Positions 34,093-42,466 of a DNA stretch of 64,000 nucleotides are shown here, in pieces (position 1 is the stretch's first letter; every line of letters starts with the position of its first letter). The DNA is taken from the NCBI RefSeq assembly GCF_024171925.1, contig NZ_JAMTCO010000017.1, positions 153,277-217,276 on the forward strand, given 5' to 3'. The notes below the pieces were generated by a model. That model saw nothing but the letters and a program-made list of their open reading frames with translations, was not told the DNA's origin and did not search any database. This DNA comes from Actinokineospora diospyrosa. Its GTDB lineage: Bacteria > Actinomycetota > Actinomycetes > Mycobacteriales > Pseudonocardiaceae. The translations under genes and the position numbers were made by a program.

Positions 34093-35625
34093 GTGCCCCA
34101 CCAGCTCAACCTCGCGAGCCACTTCCTCGACCGCAACACCGACCTCGGCCGGTCGGACCGCCCAGCCCTGCTCGGCCCGACCGGCCCGCACACCTACGCC
34201 GACCTCGCCGACCTGACCAACCGGGTCGGCAACGTGCTGCTGTCGTTCGGGGTGCGCCCGGGCGACCGCGTGCTCTTAGCCCTGTCCGACGGCGTTGAGT
34301 TCGTCGCGACCTGGTTCGGGGCGCAGAAGATCGGTGCGGTGACCGCCGAGGTCTACACGTTCCTCACGGCAAAGGACTACTCCTACTTCTTGGGCTACAC
34401 CGGGGCGTCGGTGGTGGTCGCGGATTCCCTGACGCTGCAACGGTTACGCGAAGCAGGAACGCAAGGGCGCGACATTCTCGTGGTTGGCGCAGCGGACCTG
34501 GAGTTACAGGCGAACGAGCACGACTTCGACGCGCTGGCGGCCGCTTCTCCGTCCACTTTAGACGCTGTGTTGCGCGGGCCGGACGATGTGGTGCTGTGGA
34601 AGTTCACCACGGGTAGCACGGGAACGCCGAAGGCCTGTCCGCACACGTTCCACAGCCCGGTCAACAGCCACGAGTGGTACGCGCGAGGAGTGCTGGGGCT
34701 GACCGAGGACGACATCGTGTTGCCGGTGCCGAAGCTGTTCTTCGGGTACGCCAGGGATTTGGCCGCGCTATTCCCGTTCGGCGTCGGCGGTGCCGGGGTC
34801 GTCTTCCCGGAGCGCAGCACGCCGGAGCGGGTCTTCGCGCTGATCGCCGAGCACCGGCCGACGGTCCTGGTGAACGTGCCGACCATGATGGCCGCGATGG
34901 TGGCGCACCCGCGGGCAGCCGAGCAGGACCTGAGCTCCCTGCGGCTGTGCACCTCCGCGGGCGAGGCGCTGCCGCCGGAGCTGCACCGCAAGTGGGACGC
35001 CCTGTTCGGCGTAGAGGTCATCGACGGCATCGGGTCGTCGGAGGCGTACCACATCTACATCTCCAACCGCCCCGGCGCCGCCGTCCTGGGCAGCATCGGC
35101 ACCCTGGTCCCCGGCTACACCGCACGGGTCGTCGACCCCGACGGCGACGCGGTGCCCGACGGCGAGGTGGGCACCCTGCAGATCACCGGCGACACCGCGG
35201 CCACGGAGTACGTCGGCGACCCGGAGCGCTCCGCGGTGACCTTCCCCGGCGGCGGGACCGTCCACACCGGAGACCTGGTGGTGCGCGACCCCGACGGCGC
35301 CTTCCACTACCGGGGGCGCGCGGACGACCTGCTGAAGGTGAGCGGGATCTGGGTGGCGCCCAGCGAGATCGAGCACTGCCTGATCGGCCACCCGGCCGTG
35401 GTGGAGTGCGCCGTGCTCGGCCACCAGCGGGGCGGGCTGACCCGGCCGCACGCGTTCGTGGTCAGCACCGGCGGGGTCACCGAGGACGACCTGCGCCGCT
35501 ATGTCCGCGAGCGGCTGTCCCCGCACAAGACCCCCGAACGGGTGGTGTTCGTCGCCGAGCTCCCCCGGACCACGAACGGCAAACTGGACCGCAGGGCACT
35601 GCGCACGTTGGATGTGTCCACATGA
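34093..35625 (+). CDS. 2-aminobenzoate (anthranilate)-CoA ligase
   Basis: 510-residue ANL adenylating enzyme: P-loop FTTGSTGTPKACPHT, A5-type IDGIGSSEAYHIYIS, A7/A8 VHTGDLVVRDPDG with YRGRADDLLKVSGIWVAP, and catalytic Lys in RTTNGKLDRRAL. Closest in layout to the benzoate/2-aminobenzoate-CoA ligase group, and the context supports anthranilate. GTG 34093, 10 bases after the creatininase stop, with GAGAGGAG upstream. Four in-frame TTA leucine codons (34276, 34444, 34504, 34558) cluster in one segment, rare for this GC content. Confidence 0.88.
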   Translation: MPHQLNLASHFLDRNTDLGRSDRPALLGPTGPHTYADLADLTNRVGNVLLSFGVRPGDRVLLALSDGVEFVATWFGAQKIGAVTAEVYTFLTAKDYSYFLGYTGASVVVADSLTLQRLREAGTQGRDILVVGAADLELQANEHDFDALAAASPSTLDAVLRGPDDVVLWKFTTGSTGTPKACPHTFHSPVNSHEWYARGVLGLTEDDIVLPVPKLFFGYARDLAALFPFGVGGAGVVFPERSTPERVFALIAEHRPTVLVNVPTMMAAMVAHPRAAEQDLSSLRLCTSAGEALPPELHRKWDALFGVEVIDGIGSSEAYHIYISNRPGAAVLGSIGTLVPGYTARVVDPDGDAVPDGEVGTLQITGDTAATEYVGDPERSAVTFPGGGTVHTGDLVVRDPDGAFHYRGRADDLLKVSGIWVAPSEIEHCLIGHPAVVECAVLGHQRGGLTRPHAFVVSTGGVTEDDLRRYVRERLSPHKTPERVVFVAELPRTTNGKLDRRALRTLDVST

Positions 35626-36308
35626 GACGAGTGGTGGTCACCGGCGGCAGCCGCGGCATCGGCGCGGCCGTCGCCGAGCGCTTCCGGGCGGCCGGTGACG
35701 AGGTCATCGCCTTGGGCCGAGCGGACTGCGACGTCACCGACGAGGCCGCCGTCGACGCCGTGTTCACCCGGATCGGACCGGTTGACGTGCTGGTGAACAA
35801 CGCGGGCATCGCCTCGAGCGCCCCGCTCACCAAGACCACCGTGCAGCAGTGGCGCGACCAGCAGGACGTCAACGCCTTCGGTGCCTTCTTGTGCACGCGG
35901 GCGGTACTTGCGGGGATGCTGGAGCGCGACAGCGGTCGGATCGTGTTCGTCGCCTCCACCGCGGGCAAGGTCGGGCAGCGCTACACGGCGGCCTACACCG
36001 CCGCGAAGCACGCCGCCGTCGGCTTGATGCGCGCGGTGGCCGCGGAGGTGGCGGGCACCGGGGTCACCTCGAACGCGGTGTGCCCGACGTTCACCCGGAC
36101 GGACATCGTGGCGGAGGCGACCAGGGTGATCTCGAACCGGACGGGGCGGTCACCCGCCGAGGCGGAGGCCGCGCTGGCCGGGGCGTCACCGCTGGGGCGG
36201 TTGTTGGAGCCCGCGGAGGTCGCGTTCGCGGTGTCGTTCTTCGCGGCCGCGGGAGCGGGCGCGATCAACGGGCAGTCATTGGTGCTCGACGGAGGAGGAG
36301 TTCAGTGA
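35622..36308 (+). CDS. Short-chain dehydrogenase/reductase
   Basis: 228 residues. Cofactor motif TGGSRGIG, NNAG, catalytic Ser in VASTAGKVGQ and Tyr-x3-Lys in YTAAKHAA, with the usual C-terminal GQSLVLDGG. Likely oxidises or reduces a hydroxyacyl- or oxo-cyclohexenyl-CoA derived from anthraniloyl-CoA, acting as the 3-hydroxyacyl-CoA dehydrogenase step. The ATG overlaps the ligase stop (ATGA). The N-terminal half directly after the nucleotide motif is short, giving a compact SDR. Confidence 0.88.
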   Translation: MRRVVVTGGSRGIGAAVAERFRAAGDEVIALGRADCDVTDEAAVDAVFTRIGPVDVLVNNAGIASSAPLTKTTVQQWRDQQDVNAFGAFLCTRAVLAGMLERDSGRIVFVASTAGKVGQRYTAAYTAAKHAAVGLMRAVAAEVAGTGVTSNAVCPTFTRTDIVAEATRVISNRTGRSPAEAEAALAGASPLGRLLEPAEVAFAVSFFAAAGAGAINGQSLVLDGGGVQ

Positions 36309-36321
36309 GCGGTGGTCAGCG

Positions 36322-37140
36322 GTGAGCCCGTTGCGGGCGTCGGCGGGGTTCACCGAGTCGTGGGCGCATTTCGGGTTCGCCGTGGCGGACGGGGTCGCGA
36401 CGGTGACGCTGGACCGGCCGGAGAAGCTGAACGCGCTCACCTTCGAGGCGTACGCGGACCTGCGCGACCTCATCGCCGAGTTGCCGCACCGGGGCGACGC
36501 CAAGGTGCTGGTGCTGCGCGGTAGCGGGCGCGGGTTCTGCTCCGGCGGCGACGTCGAGGAGATCATCGGGGCGCTGCAGGCGATGGACGCCGCGCAGCTG
36601 CTGGAGTTCACCCGGATGACGGGGGCGGTGGTGCGGGCGTTGCGGGAATGCCCGATGCCGGTGATCGCCGCTGTCAACGGGATCGCGGCGGGGGCGGGCT
36701 CGGTGTTGGCCCTGGCCGCGGACTTCCGGCTGCTGGCACCGGAGGCGTCCTTTGCCTTCCTGTTCACCAAAGTCGGCTTGGCGGGCGCGGACATGGGCTC
36801 GGCGTACCTGCTGCCGCGCATCATCGGCCTCGGCCGGGCCACCGAACTGCTCATCCTCGGCGACAAGGTCGACGCCGCCCGCGCCGAACAACTGGGCCTG
36901 GGCACCGTCGTCGACGACCTCCCCGCCGCGGCCGCCTCGCTCGCCCAGCGCCTCGCCGAGGGGCCCGCGCTGGCGTACTCGACGACCAAGGTGCTGCTGA
37001 CCCGGGAGCAGGACGTGGACCTGGCGACGGCCATCGAGTTGGAGGCCGTGAGCCAGGCACTGCTCATGAAGTCCGCCGACCACGCCGAGTTCTACGCCGC
37101 GTGGCAAGAGGGCCGCACCCCGAAGTGGACCGGCCGATGA
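36322..37140 (+). CDS. Enoyl-CoA hydratase/isomerase family protein
   Basis: 272 residues of the crotonase fold. VTLDRPEKLNALTFEAYADLRD, oxyanion region GSGRGFCSGGDVEEI, NGIAAGAGSVLALAADFRLLA and FTKVGLAGADMGSAYLLPRIIG are conserved family blocks. Would hydrate or open the non-aromatic CoA intermediate. The GTG at 36322 lies 13 bases after the SDR stop. Stop overlaps the Rid gene start (ATGA), so it is part of the same coupled series. Confidence 0.9.
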   Translation: MSPLRASAGFTESWAHFGFAVADGVATVTLDRPEKLNALTFEAYADLRDLIAELPHRGDAKVLVLRGSGRGFCSGGDVEEIIGALQAMDAAQLLEFTRMTGAVVRALRECPMPVIAAVNGIAAGAGSVLALAADFRLLAPEASFAFLFTKVGLAGADMGSAYLLPRIIGLGRATELLILGDKVDAARAEQLGLGTVVDDLPAAAASLAQRLAEGPALAYSTTKVLLTREQDVDLATAIELEAVSQALLMKSADHAEFYAAWQEGRTPKWTGR

Positions 37141-37538
37141 CCCCGCACCGCGTCATCACCGCCCCCGACCTGGCACCCCCGGTCGGCTTCGCCCACGCCG
37201 TGGTCGCCGCCCCCGGCAGCACCGTGTACCTCGGCGGGCAAACCGCGCAGGACAGCACCGGCGCGATCGTCGGAAGCACCGTGGCCGAGCAATTCGACCA
37301 AGCAGCGGGCAACGTCGTCACCGCCCTCGCGGCGTCCGGCGGCACACCGGAACACCTGGTCTCCCTGCTCATCTACGTCACCGACGTCCCCGCCTACAAG
37401 GCAGCCCTGCCCGAGCTAGGCCCCTTGTGGCGCAAACACTTCGGCCGCCACTACCCCGCCGTCGCCCTCTTCGGCGTAGTTACCCTGTTCGATGACGACG
37501 CCCTCATCGAACTCCTCGGCACGGCGGTCATCCCATGA
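37137..37538 (+). CDS. RidA/YjgF-family protein lacking the canonical arginine
   Basis: 133 residues with the chorismate-mutase-like trimer fold: VVAAPGSTVYLGGQTAQDSTGAIVG, DQAAGNVVTALAASGGTPEHLVSLLIYVTD and a C-terminal ALIELLGTAVIP. Classical RidA hydrolyses enamines/imines using an Arg in the YPARS segment; here that position reads HYPAVALFG, so the Arg is absent. It may still bind or hydrolyse the amino-cyclohexenyl (enamine-like) CoA intermediate expected in this pathway, or belong to a Rid subgroup with another activity. Overlaps the hydratase stop. Confidence 0.85.
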   Translation: MTPHRVITAPDLAPPVGFAHAVVAAPGSTVYLGGQTAQDSTGAIVGSTVAEQFDQAAGNVVTALAASGGTPEHLVSLLIYVTDVPAYKAALPELGPLWRKHFGRHYPAVALFGVVTLFDDDALIELLGTAVIP

Positions 37539-37609
37539 CCCACCTCCGCGCACACTGCGAGAGCCGGACATTCCCCTCGTCCTCGAACGGCGGTCCCCGT
37601 GACACATGA
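37535..37609 (+). pseudogene. 24-codon mini-ORF resembling a duplicated start of the next gene
   Basis: ATG at 37535 overlaps the Rid stop. The encoded MTHLRAHCESR resembles the start of the acyl-CoA dehydrogenase (VTHDDLRVRCEEL), and the DNA at about 37533-37566 is visibly similar to 37606-37640. The frame ends at TGA 37607-37609, inside the dehydrogenase's first codons. It looks like a decayed partial duplication of the 5' end, possibly kept as a coupling leader. Confidence 0.5.
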
Positions 37610-38702
37610 CGACCTCCGCGTGCGCTGCGAAGAGCTCGCCCAAGGTCCACTCCGGACAGCAGCTGAGGGCGGCACCCCCGGCACCCTGAACCGCCCCCTG
37701 CTCAAGGCCCTCGCCGACCACGGCGTCCTCGCCGAGATCTTCGGCGACGGCCCGGCGAAGGCGCTGGTCCTGTGCGTGATCCGCGAGGCCCTGGCCAGGC
37801 ACTGCACCGAGGCCGAGACCGCGTTCGCCCTGCAGGGCCTCGGGGCGTACCCGATCCTGCTCGCGGGCTCCCCCGAGACGGTCGCCACCTGGATCCCCGG
37901 CATCGCGGCGGGTACGGCAGCGGTCGGTTTCGCCCTCACCGAGCCGGAGGCGGGCTCCGACGCCGCGCACCTCACCCTCCAGGCCACCCCCGACGGCGAC
38001 GACTTCCTGCTCACCGGCGAGAAGACCTACATCTCCAACGCCCCCGACGCCGACGTCTACTCGGTCTTCGCCCGCACCGCCGACACCGGCGCCAAGGGCA
38101 TCACGGCCTTCGCCGTCCCCCGCGCCACCCCCGGCCTCGACGGGTCGGCGCAGGACCTGCTGGCCCCGCACGCCATCGGCCGCCTGCGCTTCACCCAGGT
38201 CCGCGTCCCGCGCGCCAACGTCCTCGGCGAGGTCAACGGCGGCTGGTCGGTCGCCATGCGCACCCTGGACATGTTCCGCCCCAGCGTCGGCGCCTTCGCC
38301 GTGGGCATGGCCCAAGCCGCCCTCGACTCCGCCGTCACCCACGCCGCCACCCGCCAGGCGTTCGGCAAACCCCTGTCGGCCTTCCAGGGCATCTCCCACC
38401 AACTAGCCGACGTGGCCACCCGCCTGCACGCCTCCCGCCTCCTGGTCCACCACGCGGCCGCCGCCTACGACACCGCCCCCGGCACCACCGGCCACCTCTC
38501 GGCCATGGCCAAGCTGTTCGCCACCGAAACCGCCCAAACCGCCGTCGACCTGGCCATCCAAGTCCACGGCGCCCGAGCCCTAGAACGCGGCCACCTCCTC
38601 GAACACCTCTACCGCGAGGTCCGCGCCCCCCGCATCTACGAGGGCGCCTCCGAGGTCCAACGCGAGATCATCGCCCGCCAACTCTTCCGCCCCCAGCACT
38701 GA
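37599..38702 (+). CDS. Acyl-CoA dehydrogenase family protein
   Basis: 367 residues with all three domains: helical N-domain, beta domain (FALTEPEAGSDAAHLTLQ, FLLTGEKTYISNAPDADVY) and C-terminal helices with RQAFGKPLSAFQGISHQLADVATRL and the catalytic base in YEGASEVQREIIARQLF. FAD-dependent alpha,beta-dehydrogenation of a CoA ester, presumably after ring opening. The GTG at 37599 lies 60 bases behind the Rid gene; the gap holds the mini-ORF. Last gene of the rightward catabolic unit, followed by a hairpin. Confidence 0.92.
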   Translation: MTHDDLRVRCEELAQGPLRTAAEGGTPGTLNRPLLKALADHGVLAEIFGDGPAKALVLCVIREALARHCTEAETAFALQGLGAYPILLAGSPETVATWIPGIAAGTAAVGFALTEPEAGSDAAHLTLQATPDGDDFLLTGEKTYISNAPDADVYSVFARTADTGAKGITAFAVPRATPGLDGSAQDLLAPHAIGRLRFTQVRVPRANVLGEVNGGWSVAMRTLDMFRPSVGAFAVGMAQAALDSAVTHAATRQAFGKPLSAFQGISHQLADVATRLHASRLLVHHAAAAYDTAPGTTGHLSAMAKLFATETAQTAVDLAIQVHGARALERGHLLEHLYREVRAPRIYEGASEVQREIIARQLFRPQH

Positions 38703-38728
38703 CCTCAAGGACCCCCGCACATCAGGCC

Positions 38729-38751
38729 GACCGCAGCGGTGAAGTGCGGTC
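38729..38751 (+). terminator. Terminator-like hairpin after the anthranilate unit
   Basis: GACCGCA (38729-38735) pairs with TGCGGTC (38745-38751) around a 9-base loop, 26 bases past the dehydrogenase stop. Moderate strength; it marks the likely end of the catabolic transcript. Confidence 0.5.
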
Positions 38752-38778
38752 AGACCGGCTGCGCGGCAGGGATTGTGA

Positions 38779-38821
38779 TGATCATGACCGGTGCCGCTGT
38801 CGGGGGGCACCGGCATGATCA
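38779..38821 (+). promoter_or_regulatory. Long inverted repeat covering the DUF4240 start region
   Basis: Left arm 38779-38795 and right arm 38806-38821 pair over 16 bp with one bulged A, around a 10-base loop. The right arm includes the first ATG and part of the GGGGGG ribosome-binding site lies in the loop and arm. Either an operator or an RNA hairpin able to hide the start codon. Confidence 0.6.
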
Positions 38822-39381
38822 GCGGCATGACCGACGACGCGTTCTGGCAGCTGATCAGCAGGACGACCGAGCAGGCCGGGGATCGCGACGAGCAGAGCGA
38901 GTGGCTCGCCGAGGAGTTGACGCGGTTGCCGGTGGCGGAGGTGGTGGACTTCGCGCGGCGGTTGGCCGAGGTCCGGCGGCGGGCGGACACCTGGACGATG
39001 TGGGCGGCGGCGCACCTGATCGAGGAGGGGTGCTCCGGTGACGGGTTCTGCTACTTCCAGTTGTGGCTGCTGACGCTCGGTCGCGAGGTCTTCGACCGGG
39101 CCGTCGCCGATCCGGACAGCCTGGCGGAGGTGCCCGGGGTGCGGGGGTTGGCGGCGAGACCGATGCGGGAGTGGTCCGACCAGGACTGGCCGGAGTGGGA
39201 GAGCCTGGACTTCGCCGCGCACGAGGCGCACCAAGAAGTCACCGGCCGCGAGCTCGCGGTCCCCGTGGCGCGGGAGGGTCGAGCGGCCGACGCCGAGTGG
39301 GACATCGAGGACGAGGAGCAGGTGCGGGCCAGGCTGCCGCGGCTGTGGGCGCTGTTCTCGGCGCGTGACGCGCGCGCCTGA
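38815..39381 (+). CDS. DUF4240 domain protein
   Basis: 188 residues from ATG 38815 (GGGGGG eight bases upstream) or 184 from ATG 38827. DUF4240 hallmarks are MTDDAFWQLISRT at the start, a helical middle, and YFQLWLLTLGREVFDRAVADPDSLAEV. The C-terminal third is acidic (DAEWDIEDEEQVRARLPRLW). Function unknown. Such WGR/DUF4240 proteins are often linked to stress or immunity-type loci, which is a weak hint only. A long inverted repeat overlaps its start, and it stands alone between the catabolic unit and the potassium exporter pair. Confidence 0.75.
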   Translation: MISGMTDDAFWQLISRTTEQAGDRDEQSEWLAEELTRLPVAEVVDFARRLAEVRRRADTWTMWAAAHLIEEGCSGDGFCYFQLWLLTLGREVFDRAVADPDSLAEVPGVRGLAARPMREWSDQDWPEWESLDFAAHEAHQEVTGRELAVPVAREGRAADAEWDIEDEEQVRARLPRLWALFSARDARA

Positions 39382-39419
39382 GGGAACGAAACGGGCGCCG
39401 CGCTTGTTACCGTGGTGTG

Positions 39420-39893
39420 GTGAACGTCGAGGTGACTCCGCTGCCGGGTATCGGGACCCGCCATGACTTCGTGTCCAGGACCGGCCGCCGGATCGGGGTG
39501 ATCACGCACCGGGACGGGCACTTCGACCTGGTGGTGTCCCGCCACGACGACCCGGACTCCTGCGTCGCGTCGATCCCGCTGACCGTGGAGGAGTCCGCCG
39601 CGCTGGCGAACCTGCTCGGCGCGCCGAACCTGGTCGCCCAGCTGCGCGACCAGGCGCCCGGGGTGAGCACCCGGCAGCTGCCCATCGCGCCCAACTCGCC
39701 CTACGACGGGCGGACGCTGGGCGACACGGCGCTGCGCACGCGCACCGCGGTCTCGGTGGTCGCGGTGGTCCGCGCGGGCACCGTGCACCCGTCGCCGCAG
39801 CCGGACTTCGCGCTGGGCGGGGGCGACCTGTTAGTCACCGTCGGCACCGCCGACGGCCTGGCCAAGGCCGCCGAAGTCCTCGAACGCGGCTGA
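39420..39893 (+). CDS. Regulatory subunit of a cation:proton antiporter (KhtT-like, TrkA-C domain)
   Basis: About 157 residues. N-terminal part VNVEVTPLPGIGTRHDFVSRTGRRIGVI matches KhtT-type subunits, and the C-terminal TrkA-C domain (TLGDTALRTRTAVSVVAVVRAG, ALGGGDLLVTVGTADGLAKAAEVL) binds a nucleotide regulator such as c-di-AMP in relatives. Controls the antiporter encoded 14 bases downstream. Contains one TTA leucine codon (39831). GTG 39420 preferred; GTG 39417 precedes it directly. Confidence 0.88.
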   Translation: MNVEVTPLPGIGTRHDFVSRTGRRIGVITHRDGHFDLVVSRHDDPDSCVASIPLTVEESAALANLLGAPNLVAQLRDQAPGVSTRQLPIAPNSPYDGRTLGDTALRTRTAVSVVAVVRAGTVHPSPQPDFALGGGDLLVTVGTADGLAKAAEVLERG

Positions 39894-39906
39894 CGGGGTC
39901 AGGCAC

Positions 39907-41085
39907 TTGCACGATTCCTCCATCTCGTTGATCGAGCTGGGTGCGGTCTTCTTCGGGCTGGGTGTGCTCGGGAGGCTGGCCTGGCGCATCGGCGTGTCCC
40001 CGATCCCGCTGTACCTGATCGGCGGGCTCGCCTTCGGCGCGGGCGGCCTGGTGCCTTTAGAAGGCATCGAGGGCTTCACCACGATCGCCAGCGAGATCGG
40101 CGTCGTCCTGCTCCTGCTGCTGCTCGGCCTGGAGTACTCGGCGGCCGAGCTGGTCACCGGGCTGAAGCGGTCCTGGCTGGCAGGCGTGGTCGACATCGTG
40201 CTGAACGCCCTGCCCGGTGCCGTGGTGGCGCTGTGGCTGGGCTGGGGGCCGGTTGGCGCGCTGGCGATGGCGGGCGTCACCTACATCTCGTCCTCGGGCA
40301 TCGTGGCGAAGGTCCTCGGCGACCTGGGCAGGTTGGGCAACCGGGAAACGCCGGTGGTCCTGTCGATCCTGGTGTTCGAGGACCTGGCGATGGCGGTGTA
40401 CCTGCCCATCCTCACCGCGCTGCTGGCCGGGGCGACGCTGCTCGGTGGGCTCACCGCCGTCGGCGTGGCGCTGGTGGCCGTGACCGTGGTCCTCGTGGTG
40501 GCGCTGCGGTTCGGCCGGTACGTCTCGGTGCTGGTCGACAGCCCGGAGCCCGAGGTGTTCCTCCTGCGCGTGCTCGGCGCGGCCCTGCTGGTGGCCGGGT
40601 TGGCCTCGCAGCTGCAGGTGTCGGCGGCGGTCGGCGCGTTCCTGCTGGGCATCGCGATCTCCGGGTCGACCGCGGAGAACGCCACCAAGCTGCTGGAACC
40701 GCTGCGGGACCTGTTCGCGGCCATGTTCTTCGTGGTGTTCGGGCTCAACACCGACCCGAGCAGCATCCCGCCGGTGCTGGGCTTCGCCATCGCGCTGGCG
40801 GTGGTCACCACGGCGACCAAGATCGGCACCGGGTGGTTCGCCGCGAGCAGGCAGGGCATCTCGACGCTGGGCAAGGCGAGAGCGGGCGCCGCCCTGGTCG
40901 CCCGCGGCGAGTTCTCCATCGTCATCGCGGGCTTGGCGGTCAGCGCGGGCGCCGTCGACAAGCAACTGGCCGCCCTCGCCACCGCCTACGTGCTGCTCAT
41001 GGCAATCCTCGGCCCCGTGGCCGCGCGCGTGGTCGAACCCGTCACCCGGGTGTTCATGGGCAAGCCCAAGCCCGCCGCCGCCTGA
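39907..41085 (+). CDS. CPA2-family cation:proton antiporter (KhtU-like)
   Basis: 392 residues, about 12 membrane helices. GLGVLGRLAWRIGVSPIPLYLIGGLAFG, GVTYISSSGIVAKVLGDLG (discontinuous helix) and FEDLAMAVYLPI, with the conserved Asp, are typical of CPA2/KefB-like exporters, and VARGEFSIVIAG matches the late signature. Likely K+ efflux driven by proton uptake, with the preceding protein as gate. TTG start at 39907. One TTA codon (40057). No RCK domain is fused, consistent with the separate regulatory subunit. Confidence 0.9.
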   Translation: MHDSSISLIELGAVFFGLGVLGRLAWRIGVSPIPLYLIGGLAFGAGGLVPLEGIEGFTTIASEIGVVLLLLLLGLEYSAAELVTGLKRSWLAGVVDIVLNALPGAVVALWLGWGPVGALAMAGVTYISSSGIVAKVLGDLGRLGNRETPVVLSILVFEDLAMAVYLPILTALLAGATLLGGLTAVGVALVAVTVVLVVALRFGRYVSVLVDSPEPEVFLLRVLGAALLVAGLASQLQVSAAVGAFLLGIAISGSTAENATKLLEPLRDLFAAMFFVVFGLNTDPSSIPPVLGFAIALAVVTTATKIGTGWFAASRQGISTLGKARAGAALVARGEFSIVIAGLAVSAGAVDKQLAALATAYVLLMAILGPVAARVVEPVTRVFMGKPKPAAA

Positions 41086-41188
41086 CCCACCTCGGCTGAC
41101 AACTGCCCATGGCTGAACCGGTCATCCAGCCCGGGTCGGCCAGCAACCCGCCACGTTGCCTCGACGGCCGAGTCAGGGCAGTCGGAGT

Positions 41189-42349
41189 TCAGCGGTCCAG
41201 GTCGGCGAGGAGCAGTCCGCTGCGGGGTTTCGGCGTGAAGTAGGTGCTCTTGCGCGGCATCCGACCACCGGCGGCGTGGACGGCCAGCACCTGTGCGAGT
41301 GGGACGGGCGCCAATCGCAACACCGCGTCGACCTCGACATCCGGTGTGCGGCCGTCGGGTAGTGGTCGCACGTGCGGACCTTCCGGGTCCACCTTCAGCG
41401 CCTCGTGCAACAGCAGCAGTTCGACCTGGGCGTGGTCGAGCGCGGTCGACGGCGGCAGGTCCAGGCACAACGTCCGGCCGTGGGACTCGACGACGACCGT
41501 TCCCGGGTCCACGGGAGCCGCCGCGCTGGGCACTTCGCGCACCTGAACGCCGACCGACCGCCACGCGCTGGCCAACGCGTCGGCGTCGAGCCCGGTGCCG
41601 GTGAGGACCCGGTGGTACGCGCCGATCCGCAGGCCGGGGCCAGCGGTGACCAGTGCCAGCAAGCCACCCAGGTCCGCGGCGGCCGCGGCGGCGACGCGGT
41701 GGTTGCCGTCGGCGACCATCAGGGGGCGGGCGGCGACGACGGTCAGCACGGCGTCGCGGATGGGACCGGGGCCCAGCAGCCACACCTGGTGGCGCCGCCC
41801 CGCGGAGTCCACTGTGGAGACAGCGGGGGCACCAGCCGCGGCGATCGCCTGGTCGACGGTGTCGGTGAGCAACTGGCCGTCGGTGACCGGGATCAGCAGG
41901 GCCGCACTGGTGGCGCAGCCGAGTCCGGTGAGGACGGCGGCCCGCTCGGCGACGACCTCCGGGTAGACCTGTTCGCTGTGGCGCACCCACGACACGCCGT
42001 CGGCCCCCACCGCGGCGGGGTCGACCATGCACAGCACCCCGGTCGCCGCCCCGTCCGGACCGTCCACCCGGTAGGGCGCGATCACGTCGGCCACCGGCCG
42101 GTACGCGGCCCGCTCGAGGTCGCGCAACGTCCGCCTGGCCCCGGCCAGCACGTCCAGCAGACCGTGCCCGGCCGCCAGCGCCGCCGGTGTGCGGTGCGGG
42201 TGCTGCACGGCCAGCAGGGACCCGCTGGTCCCCGGCCGGGCCAGCGCGGCCACCACCCGGTCGGCGTCGGCGAACTCGTCGACGTCGGGCCCGGGCACCT
42301 CGGCCCGGACAATCCACCCCCGCCTGATCGGGCGGACCCACTCACTCAT
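41189..42349 (-). CDS. DUF1015 family protein
   Basis: 386 residues. Family-typical motifs are DVIAPYRVDGPDG, LMVADGNHRVAAA (the DGxHR box), LHEALKVDPEG and the very C-terminal GGRMPRKSTYFTPKPRSGLL. The function of the family is not settled. ATG 42349 is preferred, with a second ATG nine bases upstream. Tail-to-tail with the antiporter, separated by about 100 bases in which I see no terminator or other feature. Confidence 0.85.
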   Translation of the reverse strand: MSEWVRPIRRGWIVRAEVPGPDVDEFADADRVVAALARPGTSGSLLAVQHPHRTPAALAAGHGLLDVLAGARRTLRDLERAAYRPVADVIAPYRVDGPDGAATGVLCMVDPAAVGADGVSWVRHSEQVYPEVVAERAAVLTGLGCATSAALLIPVTDGQLLTDTVDQAIAAAGAPAVSTVDSAGRRHQVWLLGPGPIRDAVLTVVAARPLMVADGNHRVAAAAAADLGGLLALVTAGPGLRIGAYHRVLTGTGLDADALASAWRSVGVQVREVPSAAAPVDPGTVVVESHGRTLCLDLPPSTALDHAQVELLLLHEALKVDPEGPHVRPLPDGRTPDVEVDAVLRLAPVPLAQVLAVHAAGGRMPRKSTYFTPKPRSGLLLADLDR

Positions 42350-42466
42350 GCCGATCATCGTGCCGCATCGGCGATCACCACGCGGCGCCCACCGGGCGGA
42401 GCGTCCTCTGTGTCCGTTTCCACGGACGCGAGGGCCGTCGCCGCGTGACCTCCGCCTGCCCCCGCG

